Origin: Amorphophallus konjac
Lineage: Eukaryota; Streptophyta; Magnoliopsida; Alismatales; Araceae
Direction: 5' to 3'
Length of the DNA: 64,000 bases
Assembly (NCBI GenBank): GCA_022559845.1
Contig: JAHNEJ010000565.1
Coordinates: 120,485-184,484 of the forward strand
Part shown: positions 1 through 11,287 of the stretch, piece by piece
Position numbering within the stretch: the first letter of the stretch is position 1
Layout: every line of letters starts with the position of its first letter
Translations under genes and position numbers: made by a program
The notes under the pieces: generated by a model
Told to the model about the DNA's origin: nothing
Databases searched by the model: none
Seen by the model: only the letters and a program-made list of their open reading frames with translations

Positions 1-1264
1 ACCAATTCCCGCGGCAAGCGCGGTATGTGTGCCCACTGCATTTTTTCAATGCGTGGGTCTGTTCCTTATTCCCGGAATTCACCCCACGCACTATTCAAGG
101 CTGGGGATTGGTTCCACGGATGTTGGAGTTCGCGAGCGTGGTGTCAAGCTCGATGTCCATGCGGCTGTACGACATTCGAGGCAAGTTGACGATGGTGCCC
201 CTTGATGCCACGGGCACCATCCACTTATGGACCCTGGCCGCTCACTCGAGTCCATTAGTAAAAAGCAAACAGGAGTGCCGAGAGGACCACGTGGGGAAAT
301 ATGTACACCCAATCAGCCTAGAGAACGTGGTTCGCCCGCTGTTGGAGCCGGAGCTTAGGGCCTGGGCGCTGTCCATCCGTCCAAGTGTGCGAGCTTTCCG
401 AAAAGGGGACAGTTTGTTGCTGGAACCATATTATCCTTTTCGCTTTGGCAGGAATTTTGGATATGACCAGCATATCCCGGCATACAGTGCTCGCTTTGAA
501 TTATCGGTGCGAAGTCTCTAGGGGAGTCCTACCGCAGAAGCTGTCCGAGCCTGGTGGGATTTCTTTCATCGGGCAGACACTGCCAGCTTCCGGGTGCCAG
601 CCCCGGGTCGGGTTCCACGGGTGACCCCCGAATATGTAAAGTGGTGGAACGCCCGGACAGCTTTTTACCGACTATGCCGGACCGACTGCTGGGACGGGGC
701 CGAGAGGAAATTTCTGAGCCGGCAGCCAGTGCCGGTACTGGATATTGACCCGGAGCACCTACTCCCGATTGAGGCGCGGCAAGGAGCAGGAAGTTTCCGC
801 CTACATAATTGCGCGCAAGGCTGCTCGTGAGACCAAGCCAGCGCCGCAGGTCAAACTACCTCCCGTGGCAAAGGATGACTTCAAGAAGACCTTGCGGGAC
901 CTCTGCCACATCGGGGGCGACCACCTGGAACTGATCAACTATCCATTCCCCATGGAAAGAAGAAGGCACCTCGGCGAGGAGCTGGCGACCGGAGAGGGAC
1001 GCACTTTGTCCCTATCGCACATTTGTGAGGAGGGAGGAATGGAACCCAGAGAATTACAAGGACACCACGTGGCTCTATGTTCTCCTTCGAGTGCACGGGT
1101 TGAAGATTGAAGATTCAGCCGTGGTCATCTTGGGCAAGCGCCTCCACATCGCCTACTACTATGCCGAGGGATGGGGGATGGACCATTTCAACCTCTTCTT
1201 TCACCTGGCCGCCAAGAAGCATGCAGACCTGGCTGCCCTCTCGGATCGCTGCCAGAAAATTTAA
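1..1264 (+). pseudogene. Antisense PMD (plant mobile domain) gene of Tat-A, N-terminal part
   Basis: The reading frame from the left edge resembles the C-terminal half of the PMD (aminotransferase-like plant mobile domain). It has an LEPY-type segment followed by FGRNFGYDQHIP (cf. the family pattern ARQFGxDQxxP), then a segment around VTPEYVKWWN. The frame is broken by a TAG at 519-521, after which the same frame continues to about 830. The remainder (to 1,264) is read from 745-1,110 and 1,025-1,264 in other frames, so at least two frameshifts exist. Known PMD proteins (MAIN/MAIL1 and many transposon-borne copies) are nuclear. In Tat retrotransposons extra ORFs between pol and the 3' LTR, often antisense, are established. 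The gene start lies left of the window. A displaced host PMD gene is the alternative, but the same arrangement recurs in Tat-B. Confidence 0.65.
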
Positions 1265-4244
1265 GATGTATGCTGGCTGGTCCGAGAGGCGGATCGTCGG
1301 GACAAGGAACCGTCCCTTAGCTATTGGCCAATAACGCTACGGCTGTACACCGGCCCCCACGGTACTTAGTGTTTTCTTCCTTCCCTTGTGTTCTTCAATG
1401 CTGACTTCTCTCGAATATTGGACGTTGATCGGGTCCTTTGTTTTCAATTTTTTTTTTGACAGATCACCCCGATAGCACTCAACTGGCGACGTATCACAAT
1501 CTCCTGCGGCAGGCAGGGAAACCTGGTTACTTCGAGGAGGCGCCAGCGGCTCCGACCACGACCCCTCTGCCCCCGCCTGCGAAGAGGTCATGGGCGAAAT
1601 CACCCGTGAAGAAGGCTGTGGATGCTGCTAAGGCGGCTGGGCGGCGGGAGGACAAACACAGAAAGATAGAGGCCGCCAAAGCCATACCGAGCGCTCCCCC
1701 GGCACCCGTAATCTCCTCATTCGAGGAATTCGAAGCTGCTTAGGCCGAGCCGAGTTGGCCTGCAGGTTGGGTCCCTTCTACTCTTCCAGGCTCTTCAGAG
1801 TTTGTTGAGATGCTAAGAGGGGCGTTTCTTGTAACACACACGTCTTTGTTTCAGCTGTCGCCGAGAAGCATGCGCCCGTATCTATCCCAGGCGTGGGTGA
1901 AGCTGTGACCCATGAGGCCGTGGAATTCGTCGGAGAGACCTTCTTTGCCCCAACTCCCGCTGCCGAAGTCGAAGGAGGTATAACACTTTTTTGAGCTGTC
2001 ATTTGATTAATTTTCTTCGTTCCTTGAAACTTTACGGGCATGACCGAATCTGGATTTTGCCTTGCTTATCCAGGAGCTGATGTGGCGGTCCCAGAATCGG
2101 AGGCGGCCCCGGAGGCATCCCGGTTCAGGCAGATATATCGGAAGAAGGGGCGGCGGTCAAGGAAGTCGCGACTGCCAACCCCGGATGTCGAGGTGGGGGC
2201 TGCCTTGCCAGCAAAGGAGGCGCCCACCAGCCCTAGATCTTCGTCGAGTGAAAAGGTAGACTACGGCTACTCTTCCGACGAAGTACTTTCAACTAAGGGT
2301 GTCCCCGAGGAGCCCAGATTTCAAGTTCCTGCCTGGAAAGCCCCGGTACTGTCTGTGTCTTTTAGCCTGGTGAAGCAGGCGCCTGTAAGTGCAAACCTGT
2401 TAATTCAGGTCTCTTTCTTGAGGTCGCCTACTAACCTTCTCGATATCATTATTCTCGGCTTCCAACAGGAGCAGGTTCCGCCGGAAGATGCAGAGGCCCA
2501 CGTCCCGGGGGCAGAAGCTACCAGGCGAGAGGCAGCTATCGCGGGTTTGGATAAATTGGCGTTCCTAGCCGAGGCTGTGCGGTGAGAAGAGGCCGCGGCA
2601 AGCTCAGATGTTTCTGCCTCGACATCCGGGGTCCTGCTCCGGGAAGGAGCGGTGGTGGCTGTAAGTGCATGTCTTCCTCCCCCTTCTCTTTTCTTTTCCC
2701 CCAAGCTTTCCCCTCGAGGTTGTTGATTTATTTGAGGTAATACAGACTCATGCCCCGAAAGGAGCTGCGGAGGTTGCTATCCCTGCCGCCGAAGCCTTGG
2801 AGGAGGGGGAGATAGCACCAGGGACCGAGGTGCAAGTGCCGGTGGTACCCGAGGCTGAGACTCGGGAGGAGACAATTTTTGAAGTTGATGCCCGGGGAGA
2901 GGTAACGCCGGAGAGCAGCATAGTGCCGGCGGGCGAGGTAACCAGGGGAATACGCTCGGCTTTCTTGAGGATTCAAAGCTTTATTCTACTTGGCAAGCGG
3001 CTGACCTTTCTTTACATGGTCAGGTAACAACAACGCCCCGCGGGGTGCGTGCCCCTCGGGCTCGTAAATCCGTCCCCAGGTGGAGCTCCTCCTTCCATGT
3101 GCATGCGGCTAAAAGGCTGAAGATGCTTCTGGGGCCGGACGCGGGGTCCTTGACGTCTCTTCTACAGATGGGAGCCGTCCCGCATTTGGTGATCCCACTG
3201 CCACCGATCCCGACGCCGGTGATACCTGAGGAAGCCCGGCTCCTGGGGAGGATATTGACGATCCTTAGTGAGCATTCGGAGGAATTCCAGGCAGGGGGAG
3301 ATGAAGACTTCCCGGGAGCGACATTGGACCCGCCCGCCATAGAGACTTTTTCAGCCGAGGTGGCGGAGGCCGAAACAACTTTGTCTGCCGGGGCTCTGGT
3401 TATGATGGAGGATGCGACATTGTCGGGTCCGGAACCTGCCCGGTCTGTGGAGCTGGAGCAGCCGCTCATCATGGTGGTGCCAGACGTCTCCGTTATGGTC
3501 TCTCCCTCACCTATGGTGGTGGCTAGCCAGGGGTCGACCTCGGAGCCCGCGAGCTCCCTCCTTTCGGCGCTGGCCCTTCCGGGTAGCTCGGCCGTGGTCG
3601 ACGCAGAGCTGTGGGCGGTCGTAGACGGCGAAGTTAGCTTCGACCCACCAGTCGTCCCTATCGGCCACGTGAGTTCGGATCTGCCAGTCCGGCAGACCCT
3701 GTTGGTATTGCGCTCCATGGTTGTCGCCGATCCCACGCTCACCTAGCAAGATGCCAGGGCCATCGTGGAGCAGTTGACCAAAGCATTGCAGATGATGGGC
3801 TGCCCGCTCGAAGAATGGTCGCGACGTGTTCTCTTATTGTTGAAATACATAAACCGTCGCCCATTCCTCGAGACGCAAGCCCCGACTGAGCTCATAGCTA
3901 TCGGTGCCCAGAGGGACGAATATCTGGAGGCGCTGGCTGTTCGGGGAGACAGCCGGGAGCAACATCAAGGAGCCTTGGACAGGTACAATGCTGACATCAA
4001 TGCTTTGGGGAACCGGATAGAGAAACTCTGGGGCTGGCTTACCCAGGCGGAGTCTGACCTGCTCAAGGCAGAGACGGGTAAGGCCCAGGAGGCTGAAGAG
4101 TTGGCCGTTGCCGAGGCAGCCGTGGCCTCTGTGACGACAGAATTGGAATGCCTCGACGCGCAGGAGGGCCATCTGCGTGAGATGATAAGCTTCCCTTGCG
4201 TCGGGATCCTCCCTTTTGAGGACATCTTCCGAGGGCTAGAATAG
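1265..4244 (+). pseudogene. Antisense PMD gene of Tat-A, intron-rich C-terminal part with coiled coil
   Basis: Six GT-AG introns of 84-101 bp can be placed by eye: 1,362-1,462; 1,766-1,854; 1,978-2,073; 2,385-2,468; 2,661-2,745; 2,938-3,023. Two donors read GTAAGT and most acceptors follow pyrimidine tracts. The exons encode low-complexity Pro/Ala/Glu/Val-rich sequence. The last part (3,045-3,746, then 3,765-4,244 after a TAG at 3,744-3,746) ends in an Ala/Glu/Lys-rich helical segment compatible with a coiled coil and stops at 4,242-4,244. A TAG at 1,741-1,743 also interrupts an exon. The gene runs opposite to Tat-A gag-pol and ends ~1.4 kb from the integrase end, tail to tail. Function of the C-terminal region is unknown. 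Exon borders are my inference from splice signals only. Confidence 0.55.
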
Positions 4245-4799
4245 CCGCCGATTCCCCTTTCATTCCTTTCTTTGCATGTAACACCGGGGTATGCCTCGAA
4301 GCCGATGTAAATTTTCTGAAAAGAATACAATGCAATTATTCCATGTGTCTACGGCATGCGTGTGGTGTCGGGCGATTTCTTCCCTCCTTTTCTCTTTTCT
4401 TGCTATGTGATGGAACGCAAGTTCACGCTAACAGTTTATTCTGGGAGAGCCTGGTGAGATTCGCATATGAGCATAGGAGAGTGCTCGCCCCTTCCAGAGG
4501 AGGGACGAGGGGACCACTCCACCATGTCCATAAAGCGACTCAGTCGAATGATGTCGCCGGTACGTTTAACCCAAGTAGGTTGATCCGACCTTGGAGAGGC
4601 GGAGAGAAGAGTTTGTTCATCCGGCGACCCAGACGGAGGTATTGGTCAGAAGGGGTTGTTCGTCGCCCGAAGGGACGGAGAGAAGAGTTTGTTCGTTCAA
4701 TGACCCTGACGGGAGGTCTTGGTCAAAAGAGGGTCGTTTATCTGTGCCGACAGAGTGCCGATGACAGGTGTGGTTTATTTGTCTCTTGGTGTGTTCGTT
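4245..4799. other. Tat-A spacer between antisense gene and tandem repeats
   Basis: No convincing coding sequence. Two imperfect copies of a GGAGAGAAGAGTTTGTTC segment occur at ~4,604 and ~4,677, each followed by GACCC-GACGG-like sequence. This looks like a diverged edge of the tandem array that starts at 4,800. Confidence 0.5.
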
Positions 4800-5330
4800 G
4801 GTACGGGTGAGCGCCAACGCAAGGAGAGGGTTGATTCCCCAATCTCAGGCGAAAGGTCCGGTTGGGGTATTCTTCGTCAGTGCCGACAGAATGTCAAGGG
4901 CTGACAGGGTTGATTCGTTTGTTGAATATTCATCGGTACGGGTGAGTGCCAACGCAAGGAGAAGGGTTGATGCCCCAATCTCGGAGAAAGGTCCGGGTGG
5001 GGTATTTTTCGTCAGTGCGACAGAATGTCAAGGGCTGACAGGGTTGATTCGTTTATTGGAATATTCGTCGGTACGGGTGAGTGCCAACGCAAGGAGATGG
5101 GTTGATGCCCCAATCTCGGACGAAAGGTCCGGGTGGGGTATTTTTCGTCAGTGCCGACAGAATGTCAGGGGCTGACAGGGTTGATTCGTTTATTGGAATA
5201 TTTGTCGGTACGGGTGAGTGCCAATGCAAGGAGATGGGTTGATGCCCCAATCTCGGACGAAAGGTCCGGGTGGGGTATTTTTTCGTCAATGCCGACAGAA
5301 TGTCAAGGGCTGACAGGGTTGATCTGCTTA
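4800..5330. repeat. Tandem repeat, ~135-bp unit, four copies, in the Tat-A 3' spacer
   Basis: The landmark GGTACGGGTGAG recurs at 4,800, 4,935, 5,070 and 5,207 (spacing 135, 135, 137). Each unit carries GCCAACGCAAGGAGA, CGAAAGGTCCGG and GACAGAATGTCA in the same order. Copies look more than 90% alike. Tandem arrays in the region between pol and 3' LTR are known in Tat/Ogre elements and can seed satellites. Confidence 0.9.
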
Positions 5331-5340
5331 TTCAAAGGGG

Positions 5341-5575
5341 GCTGAATCCTCCTCCTCTCTTCTTTCTTCTTTCTTCACTTTCCTTTTTTTCTTCTCTTTT
5401 CTTTCTTTCTTTTCTCGCTTTCTTCTCTTCTCTTTTCTTTCTTTCTTTTCTTGCTTTCTTCTCTTCTCTTTTCTTTCTTTCTTTTCTTTTCTTTCTTTCT
5501 TTTCTCGCTTTTTTTTTCTTTTCTCCCTTTTTTTCTTCTTCTCTTCTTCTTCCCTTTTTTTATCTTATTCCTTTT
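5341..5575. repeat. Polypyrimidine tract (polypurine on the element strand)
   Basis: About 235 bp of almost pure C/T on the plus strand, built of TTTCTTTC and CTTCTCTT blocks with internal ~40-bp repetition. On the strand of Tat-A it is a polypurine run just after integrase. It is too long and too far from an LTR to be the standard polypurine tract, but a role as an internal second-strand primer cannot be excluded. Confidence 0.85.
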
Positions 5576-5666
5576 TGGCCTCTTCTTTTAAGACACATAG
5601 TGAATAACGGCAAACCATCCGAACCATGATAATGCGAATTCACCCGCGGTGGGGTGGGGAAATGTA

Positions 5667-6821
5667 TTATTCATTGAATGGGGAAATCGGAGCGTGATAC
5701 AATCTCAGATGCCTACCATTAAGGGGCGGAAACTGAACCTCCCCCCGATGGTTGACTATCACATATGCCCCGCCTTCATAAACCTTTTGGATTACATAGG
5801 GTCCAAGCCAATTTTCATTCAGCTTGCCCTTGGGGTTGGAAGCCATGACTTCCCTCCTTTTGACCATAACGAGGTCACCCTTCTTGAATTCACGCTCTTT
5901 GACGAGCTTGTCGAAAGCGCGAGCTATTCGGGCTTGATAGATCTGGATGTTCTGCTGGGCATGAAGTCGCTTCCCCTCCAGGTCGGAGAGCTCTTCGAGC
6001 CTTTGCTCGACATTTGTTTGCTTTTCCTGGACTAGCCCGTGTTTGATTGCGACCCGAAGGGAGGGTATTTCCAGCTCAATGGGGATGAGTGCCTCTGAGC
6101 CATACACTAAAGAGAAGGGTGAACAACCCATTGGAGTTTTGTATTTCGATACGCCCACAGGGCCTCATACATTTTCTCTTCCCAGTCCCTCTTGTTAGAA
6201 TTAACAATTTTGGACAGGAGAGTACAAAGAGTCTTGTTGAAAGCTTCAGCCAAACCATTGGCTTGTAGGTTGTAGGGGGTTGACATTCTCCAATCGATCT
6301 TGTACTTCTCGGTCAGCCGGTAGACTTTCTCGTTGCGGAAGTGACTTCCATTGTCTGAGATGATTCGGTTTGGCGTGCCAAACCGGAATATAATATTGCA
6401 CCGGATGAATCTGGCGATGATTTCCCCAGTCACTTCTCTCAAAGCAACGGCTTCTGCCCAACGGGAGAAGTAATCAGTTGCTGCCAAAATGTATTTGCAC
6501 CCGGCGGATGACGCGGGTAGTGGGCCCACGACGTCTGTTCCCCACTGGGCGAACTGGCCAGCTGGGCAATGTCGGATGTAGCGGCACAGGCGGCCTCCTG
6601 GGTACTGTGGCATGCTCCTGGCATTTCTGGCAAGACTTGGCGTACTTGCAGCAGTCATCAAACATGGTTGGCCAGTAGTAGCCAAGCTTCTTTATTTCAA
6701 TTTTCATCTTTGGTCCCGCCTGGTGTGCACCTGCTGTTCCGGCGTGGACTTCTTTCATGACCCTCCAAGCTTCTTCCGTGGATAGGCACCGCAGGAGTAC
6801 TTTCCGTTTGGCATCCGCCAT
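5667..6821 (-). pseudogene. Integrase of Tat-A (frameshifted)
   Basis: Three overlapping minus-strand frames together cover an integrase. The N-terminal part (6,821-6,474) has a zinc-finger-like region with H(x3)H-like HAGTAGAH and CQKC. The core (6,685-6,107) keeps all three catalytic residues: Asp in TDVVGPL (residue 51 of that frame), Asp in ISDNGSHF (111) and Glu in ANGLAEAFNKT (147), with the D-35-E spacing. The C-terminal part (6,158-5,667) has the GPYVI and YHAPISPF segments typical of Tat integrase ends and no chromodomain. Frameshifts near 6,640 and 6,130 break it. In an intact element it would insert the cDNA into nuclear DNA. Confidence 0.85.
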
Positions 6822-7218
6822 AATTCGGAATAGGATCCGTTCCGGACCTCGTAAGAGTCCTTTATTCTGATCAGCCTGATCTTTTCTTCTCTCTGCTTGG
6901 GCAATTGCTGGTATTTAAACCATTGCATGAGGGAATCCCTCCAGTCAGGTAGGCCGACAGCTTCTGCTACAGCGACCTCCAGTTCTTCTTCTTCTGGCTC
7001 TTCTATCATGCTAGGCACCTGGCGCTGATTCACCACCCGGATGCTAAGAGATCCATCAGGCGGGACTGCTAATGAGCTTGCCAGTTTCGCCAGTGCGTCG
7101 GCTTGTGCATTTTCTCCCCGGGTAACATGGCCTATCTCAATAAGGTAGAATTATTCCATGAGCCGCTTTGCTTTAGCATGGTAAGGGAGCAGCTCATGTT
7201 TTCGGACATCAAACTGCC
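6755..7218 (-). pseudogene. RNase H end and linker of Tat-A pol
   Basis: This continues the RT/RNase H frame downstream of the TAG at 7,219-7,221 and reaches the integrase. It contains an in-frame stop at ~7,152-7,154, then a segment corresponding to the end of the second RNase H domain (NAQADALAKLAS), then an acidic linker with WRDSLMQWFKY. It shifts frame before the integrase N-terminus at ~6,830. Confidence 0.65.
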
Positions 7219-9063
7219 CTAGACTTGCTTGACGACTAGTAACGAATCGCCAAATACTTGCAACATTCTAATCTCCATCTGCAACGCAACTTGGAGACCA
7301 ATAATCAGAGCCTCATACTCTGCCTCATTATTTGTGCAAGGTTTATTGATAGAGCAAGATGTGTGCACCACTTCTCCCTCGGGGGATTTGAGGACGATGC
7401 CGGCCCCTGTCCGTATTTTTGTATGTCCGGATGGGGCTGTTTCTGTTCTTGAAGCTCCATCAAAGTGCAGCTGCCAAGCGATCTGTTGGACTTGGTCCAC
7501 CTCCAGTGTTTCATCTTCGGGCAGCTCTGTAGCCAATGGGGAATCTTCGGGCACAGGATGTGCTGCAAAGAATTCGGCCACGGCTTGACCCTTAACGGCC
7601 TTATACAGCACGTAGGTGATATCAAATTCCATTAGCAGCATGGCCCACTTGCCGAGATGTCCCTTCAGGACTGGCTGGGAGAGAATGTGTTTAACTGGAT
7701 CGGCCTTGGAGATCAGGCTCACTTCATGGGAGAACATGTAATGCCTCAGCTTCTTGACTGCGAAGACTAGGGCAAGACAGACCTTCTCGATCGGGGTGTA
7801 TTTTGCTTCTGCTCCCACTAGCCTCCGGCTGAGATAATAGAGAGCCTGCTCCTTCCCCTCATCATTGTTCTGAGCGAGCATTGCCCCCATGGAGCATTCG
7901 GTGGTGGCTATGTACAGAATAAGTGGCCCCCCCTTGACAGGTGCCCCCAGCATAGGTGGGGTCCTTAAGTAGTCCTTCAACTGATCGAAGGCCTTCTGGC
8001 ATTTCTGGTTCCAGTTAAAAGGTGCATTCTTCATCATCAATCTATGGAATGGCTGACAGCGCCCTGACAAATTGGAAATAAATCTTCGGATGTAGGCCAG
8101 CCGGCCCTGCAGGGATCTTAGCTCTCCCAAATCCTTCGGAGGAGGCAACTCCTGGATGGCTTTTATTTTGAAAGGGTCGATCTCGATCCCTCTATATCGG
8201 ACAATGAAGTCGAGGAACTTCCCGCTGGAGACGCCGAAGGCACGCTTCATCGGGTTCATCTTCAGCTCGTACTGACGGAGCCTTTCGAAGACGACTCTAA
8301 GGTCCTTCAGGTGATCTTCCTTTTTCTTTATCTTGATGACCAAGTCATCAATGTAGCATTCGACTTTGTTGTACAGCAGCTCGTCGAATATTTTGGTCAT
8401 CGCCCGCTGGTAGGTGGCGCCGGCATTTTTGAGGCCGAAGGGCATTCTTTTGTAGTGGAATATTCCTTTGGGCGACCGGAAAGCCGTATGAATTCGGTCG
8501 TGCTCAGCTATCCAGATTTGGTTATAGCCGGACGATCCGTCCATGAAGGACAGGGCCTCGTGGCCAGTGGTTGCGTCAATCATCACTTCAGTGATAGGCA
8601 CCGGGAAGTCATCTTTTGGGCAGGCTTTATTCAGGTCGCGAAAATCCACGCAAATCCTGATCTGTCCATTCTTCTTCCTTACTGGCACGATGTTGGCCAA
8701 CCAGGTAGTATACTGGTTTTCAGCTACGAAATCGACATCTATGAGCTTGTCGACTTCTTTACAAATTTGGTGTATTAGTTCCGGTCTCATGCGCCGGGCA
8801 GACTGCTTCACTGGCTCAACCTTGGGGTCGATGGCAAGAATATGTTGAGTCACGCCAGGACTCAGGCCGGGCATCTCCTTATAATTCCAGGCAAAACAGT
8901 CCCGGAACTCTTGCAGCAACTTGATATACTGTTCCCTCTCCTGTAGAGGAAGAAGGGCACTTAGAAAGGTCGGCCTGGGGTCGCCTTCCGTGCCCAGGTT
9001 AATTTCAATAAGTTCATCTACTGTGGCCTGACCGCCATCTTCAATTTCTGGCGGTGCTGGCAA
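7219..9063 (-). pseudogene. Reverse transcriptase, RNase H and archaeal-type RNase H of Tat-A
   Basis: A 614-residue open stretch. The RT domain spans roughly residues 75-345, with FRDLNKACPKDDFP, LSFMDGSSGYNQI (Asp 175) and a catalytic box reading YIDD at 237-240 where YVDD is usual for this lineage. The first RNase H spans ~375-500. A second RNase H of the archaeal type begins at ~530 (HFDGASR, then TNNEAEYEALI) and is cut by a TAG at 7,219-7,221. The paired RNase H domains identify the Tat lineage. Upstream the same frame continues to a TAG at 9,124-9,126, so the Met at 9,063 is not a true start. The protein is part of a Gag-Pol polyprotein. Confidence 0.92.
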
Positions 9064-9123
9064 TAAGTCGACGAAATCTTGATCTTCGCCGTCTTCTGCT
9101 TCAAGGACACCATAGATGTCACC

Positions 9124-9339
9124 CTACTCCGCCTCATTGGGCAATGAGGCTTTGCTAATATCCCCCTTTTCAAGGCTTGCAGGTTGCGGCTCCGGGGGGT
9201 CCTCCTGTGCGGAGAGACAAAGAACCTCTCCGGGGTCTTCCTGGTAATCATCATAGACGGCTCCAGCCGGGGCCGAAGTCATTGATTGCCACACCGGGGG
9301 CCGGCTCTCTACCGGTGACCGGGGTGGCCCCTTCTCCAC
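9124..9339 (-). pseudogene. Linker upstream of RT in Tat-A pol
   Basis: A short acidic, Pro/Glu-rich piece in the same frame as the RT, ended by TAG at 9,124-9,126. It joins the second gag-like module (9,355-10,131) to the RT block. No domain recognised. Confidence 0.5.
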
Positions 9340-9354
9340 CGCCTCTTCGAAAAT

Positions 9355-10131
9355 CTAGTGCTGGACCGACACCATGTAGATGTTTCTTTCGGGGTTGCCT
9401 GTCGCATGAGGGCGTGGTGGAGCTACCACGTAATCTCCCATTCTGAGCTCATCTTTCTCAATCAAGTCCTGAGCAATGTCCTTGAAGATGTAGCAGTCTT
9501 CGATGGGATGACCCAATATTTGGTGATACGGACAAAACAGGGGGTCGCCACTTCTGCGGGCATCTTGCGGCCTCTTGGGTCTTGGGAGGGTAACCTTGCC
9601 ATAGTAGCAAGCCCATTCGAAGATCCCTCGGGTTTTATTCCTCGGGAAGGAGTAGGGCCTCCGCATTCTCTCTTGTAATGTGGGATTCCGGTCAGCCGAC
9701 CGTTTGACTGGGGACACAGTTGCGCCTCTGGCCTCCTTTCTCCAGTGCGTAGAGATGTTCAGGGTGGCGCCCGGGGGCAGGTGCATGCCGATATTGTTCT
9801 GGCGGAAGATGCCCCCAATCAAGTTAGATATGAGTATGGTCACTTCGGCCAACCGAGCCTTCAGCATCTCGATTTCTCGCTGCTGTTGATAGCACAGGGC
9901 AAACAGGGCGGAGTCGCACCGAGGGAGGCCCGGAGTTTGACTTGCTTCTTCGCCTCTTGCATCAGTGTCCGACGAAGGCAATGACGGCCCGTCGCTGTAG
10001 TTGTTCGGGGCCGGTCCCTCAGAGGAGGACGGGGCCTTCCCCTTGTTCTTGCAGGGAGGCGGCTTCCATAAGAATACCTCCTCGTCTTGATCTTCACCGA
10101 CTGAAGGCTTAAGGTGCTGACGACCTTGCAC
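9355..10131 (-). pseudogene. Second, gag-derived module between protease and RT of Tat-A
   Basis: An open 258-residue stretch. Its C-terminal half parallels residues ~285-390 of the main gag: RMRRPYSFPRNKTR, then KVTLPRPKRP, then FCPYHQILGHPIEDCYIFKD, against RNKLYSFPRDKSR, KITLPEPKRP and FCPYHQMLGHTMEECYIFKD. Its middle, QQREIEMLKARL, parallels the gag N-terminal piece QYQREIELVRKQL (13,914-14,384). The central capsid-like gag domain is missing. So it looks like a gag with an internal deletion, placed after the protease. Divergence from the main gag is large, so this is not a recent duplication. It could come from template switching with a related element. Confidence 0.7.
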
Positions 10132-10925
10132 TTCTGTGGGCCTTGGGCGCCTGGGAGGCTGCTGCCGTTCGGAGCCGAGACTGATATAACATCGGCTTCA
10201 TAGGAATCTTCTAATGAGAAACCTAATCCAGGGTGCCGGGTGATTTGCAGCAACCTCCGGTCTAGGTTTGGTGGGTTCCACATTTTTCTGAACATATCCT
10301 TCCGACTGGAGAGCTGGCGAAAGGGGATCCCTTGTTTTCTGGTCATTCTGACTACTCGGCTGGTTATGTCAGGCAGCCCCGTGATCGGGACGAATGGGTC
10401 ATGAAGTTCGTCGGGGAGTTTACAATCATCGTCCCCTCTGACCGGGTGCTCATCAGCCACATAGAAAATAGTAGATCGTCCCCCGGGGTTAGGCACCTCA
10501 AAGGTCTTCAATGGTTCAACCGCCTGGCAGTCGACTTCTGCGAGAGGCTTGACGATCCCTAGCGGGACCCTGACGTCCTCCAGCAAGTCTTCGAGGGGCG
10601 GCAACCCCGGTGCAGGGTAGATGGAAAAGGGAGCTGCTTTGAATACTCCTTCTGCCCCAGAAACAAATGACACTTGACGAGGAGCCACATAGCCTGGCGG
10701 CGGTGGAGGGAACCAACTGTCCGGCTCCGCCTTCTTCTTTCCCTTGTCCAGGGTGACTTGGGGAGTTTGCTTCGGCTTTTCTAGATACAAATTGGCGTCT
10801 GAGAGATGGCACTCGAACACCTCAAAAGGGTGGAGGTCAGCAAAGATTCTCTCCTCCTTCCCGTCGCCGGGTACTTGATGCATTGATGCAGAGTAGACGG
10901 CACGACCCTGTTCTGGTGCAGCCAA
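10132..10925 (-). pseudogene. Post-protease region of Tat-A pol
   Basis: The minus-strand frame 10,925-9,861 carries the tail of the protease region (KEERIFADLHPFEVFECH), a Pro-rich stretch (WFPPPPPGY) and a conserved-looking stretch around PFRQLSSRKDMFRKMW. It shifts into the 10,131-9,355 frame near 10,100. A weak GLGF element occurs after it, but I do not call a G-patch here. No catalytic domain recognised. Confidence 0.5.
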
Positions 10926-11287
10926 GGCCGGCCGAGCAATGCTTTGTAGGAGGTACTGGAGTTGATCACATGAAATTGGACCTTAGTCGTGAAATCACCG
11001 AGAGAGAGGTTAAACTCTGCAATCCCCATGGGGAGCTCACACTTCTGGTTGAAGCCGGCGATCTTAACATTCTTGACCTCGATCAAGTGCACATCGAAGT
11101 AATGCTTTTGGTATACTCGGTAGGGGAGTATGTTCACTACCACCCCAGGGTCAATCAATACCCTATTGATGGGGTGCCCATTCAGCTGCCCTTTCATGTA
11201 GAGTGGCCTGTTGTGACTGCAGGTAGGAAGGAGCATATCTTCTTCGTGAAAGCCACAGCTACCTCGGGTGACATTTCTGCAAGGCAA
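10781..11287 (-). pseudogene. Retroviral-type aspartic protease of Tat-A, altered active site
   Basis: The frame includes LYMKGQLNGHPINRVLIDPG, then VVVNILPYRV and, ~60 residues on, ALLGRPWLH, the flap and second signature of retropepsins. The catalytic triad normally reads D-T/S-G; here it is D-P-G. The domain is out of frame with gag (shift near 11,250) and with the downstream spacer (shift near 10,880). It would process the Gag-Pol polyprotein in particles. Confidence 0.8.

Noticed and set aside
1..4244. Ordinary host PMD gene unrelated to the retrotransposon
   Set aside because: The same antisense position is repeated in Tat-B and extra ORFs there are known for the lineage. Not fully excluded, since the 3' LTR is outside the window.
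5270..5629. Phe/Leu/Ser-rich open frame resembling a membrane protein
   Set aside because: It is a translation of the polypyrimidine tract. Composition, not coding.
8311..8778. Plus-strand open frames across gag, RT and linker of Tat-A (also 11,882-12,220, 12,349-12,876)
   Set aside because: They lie opposite clear minus-strand gag-pol domains and have no family pattern of their own.
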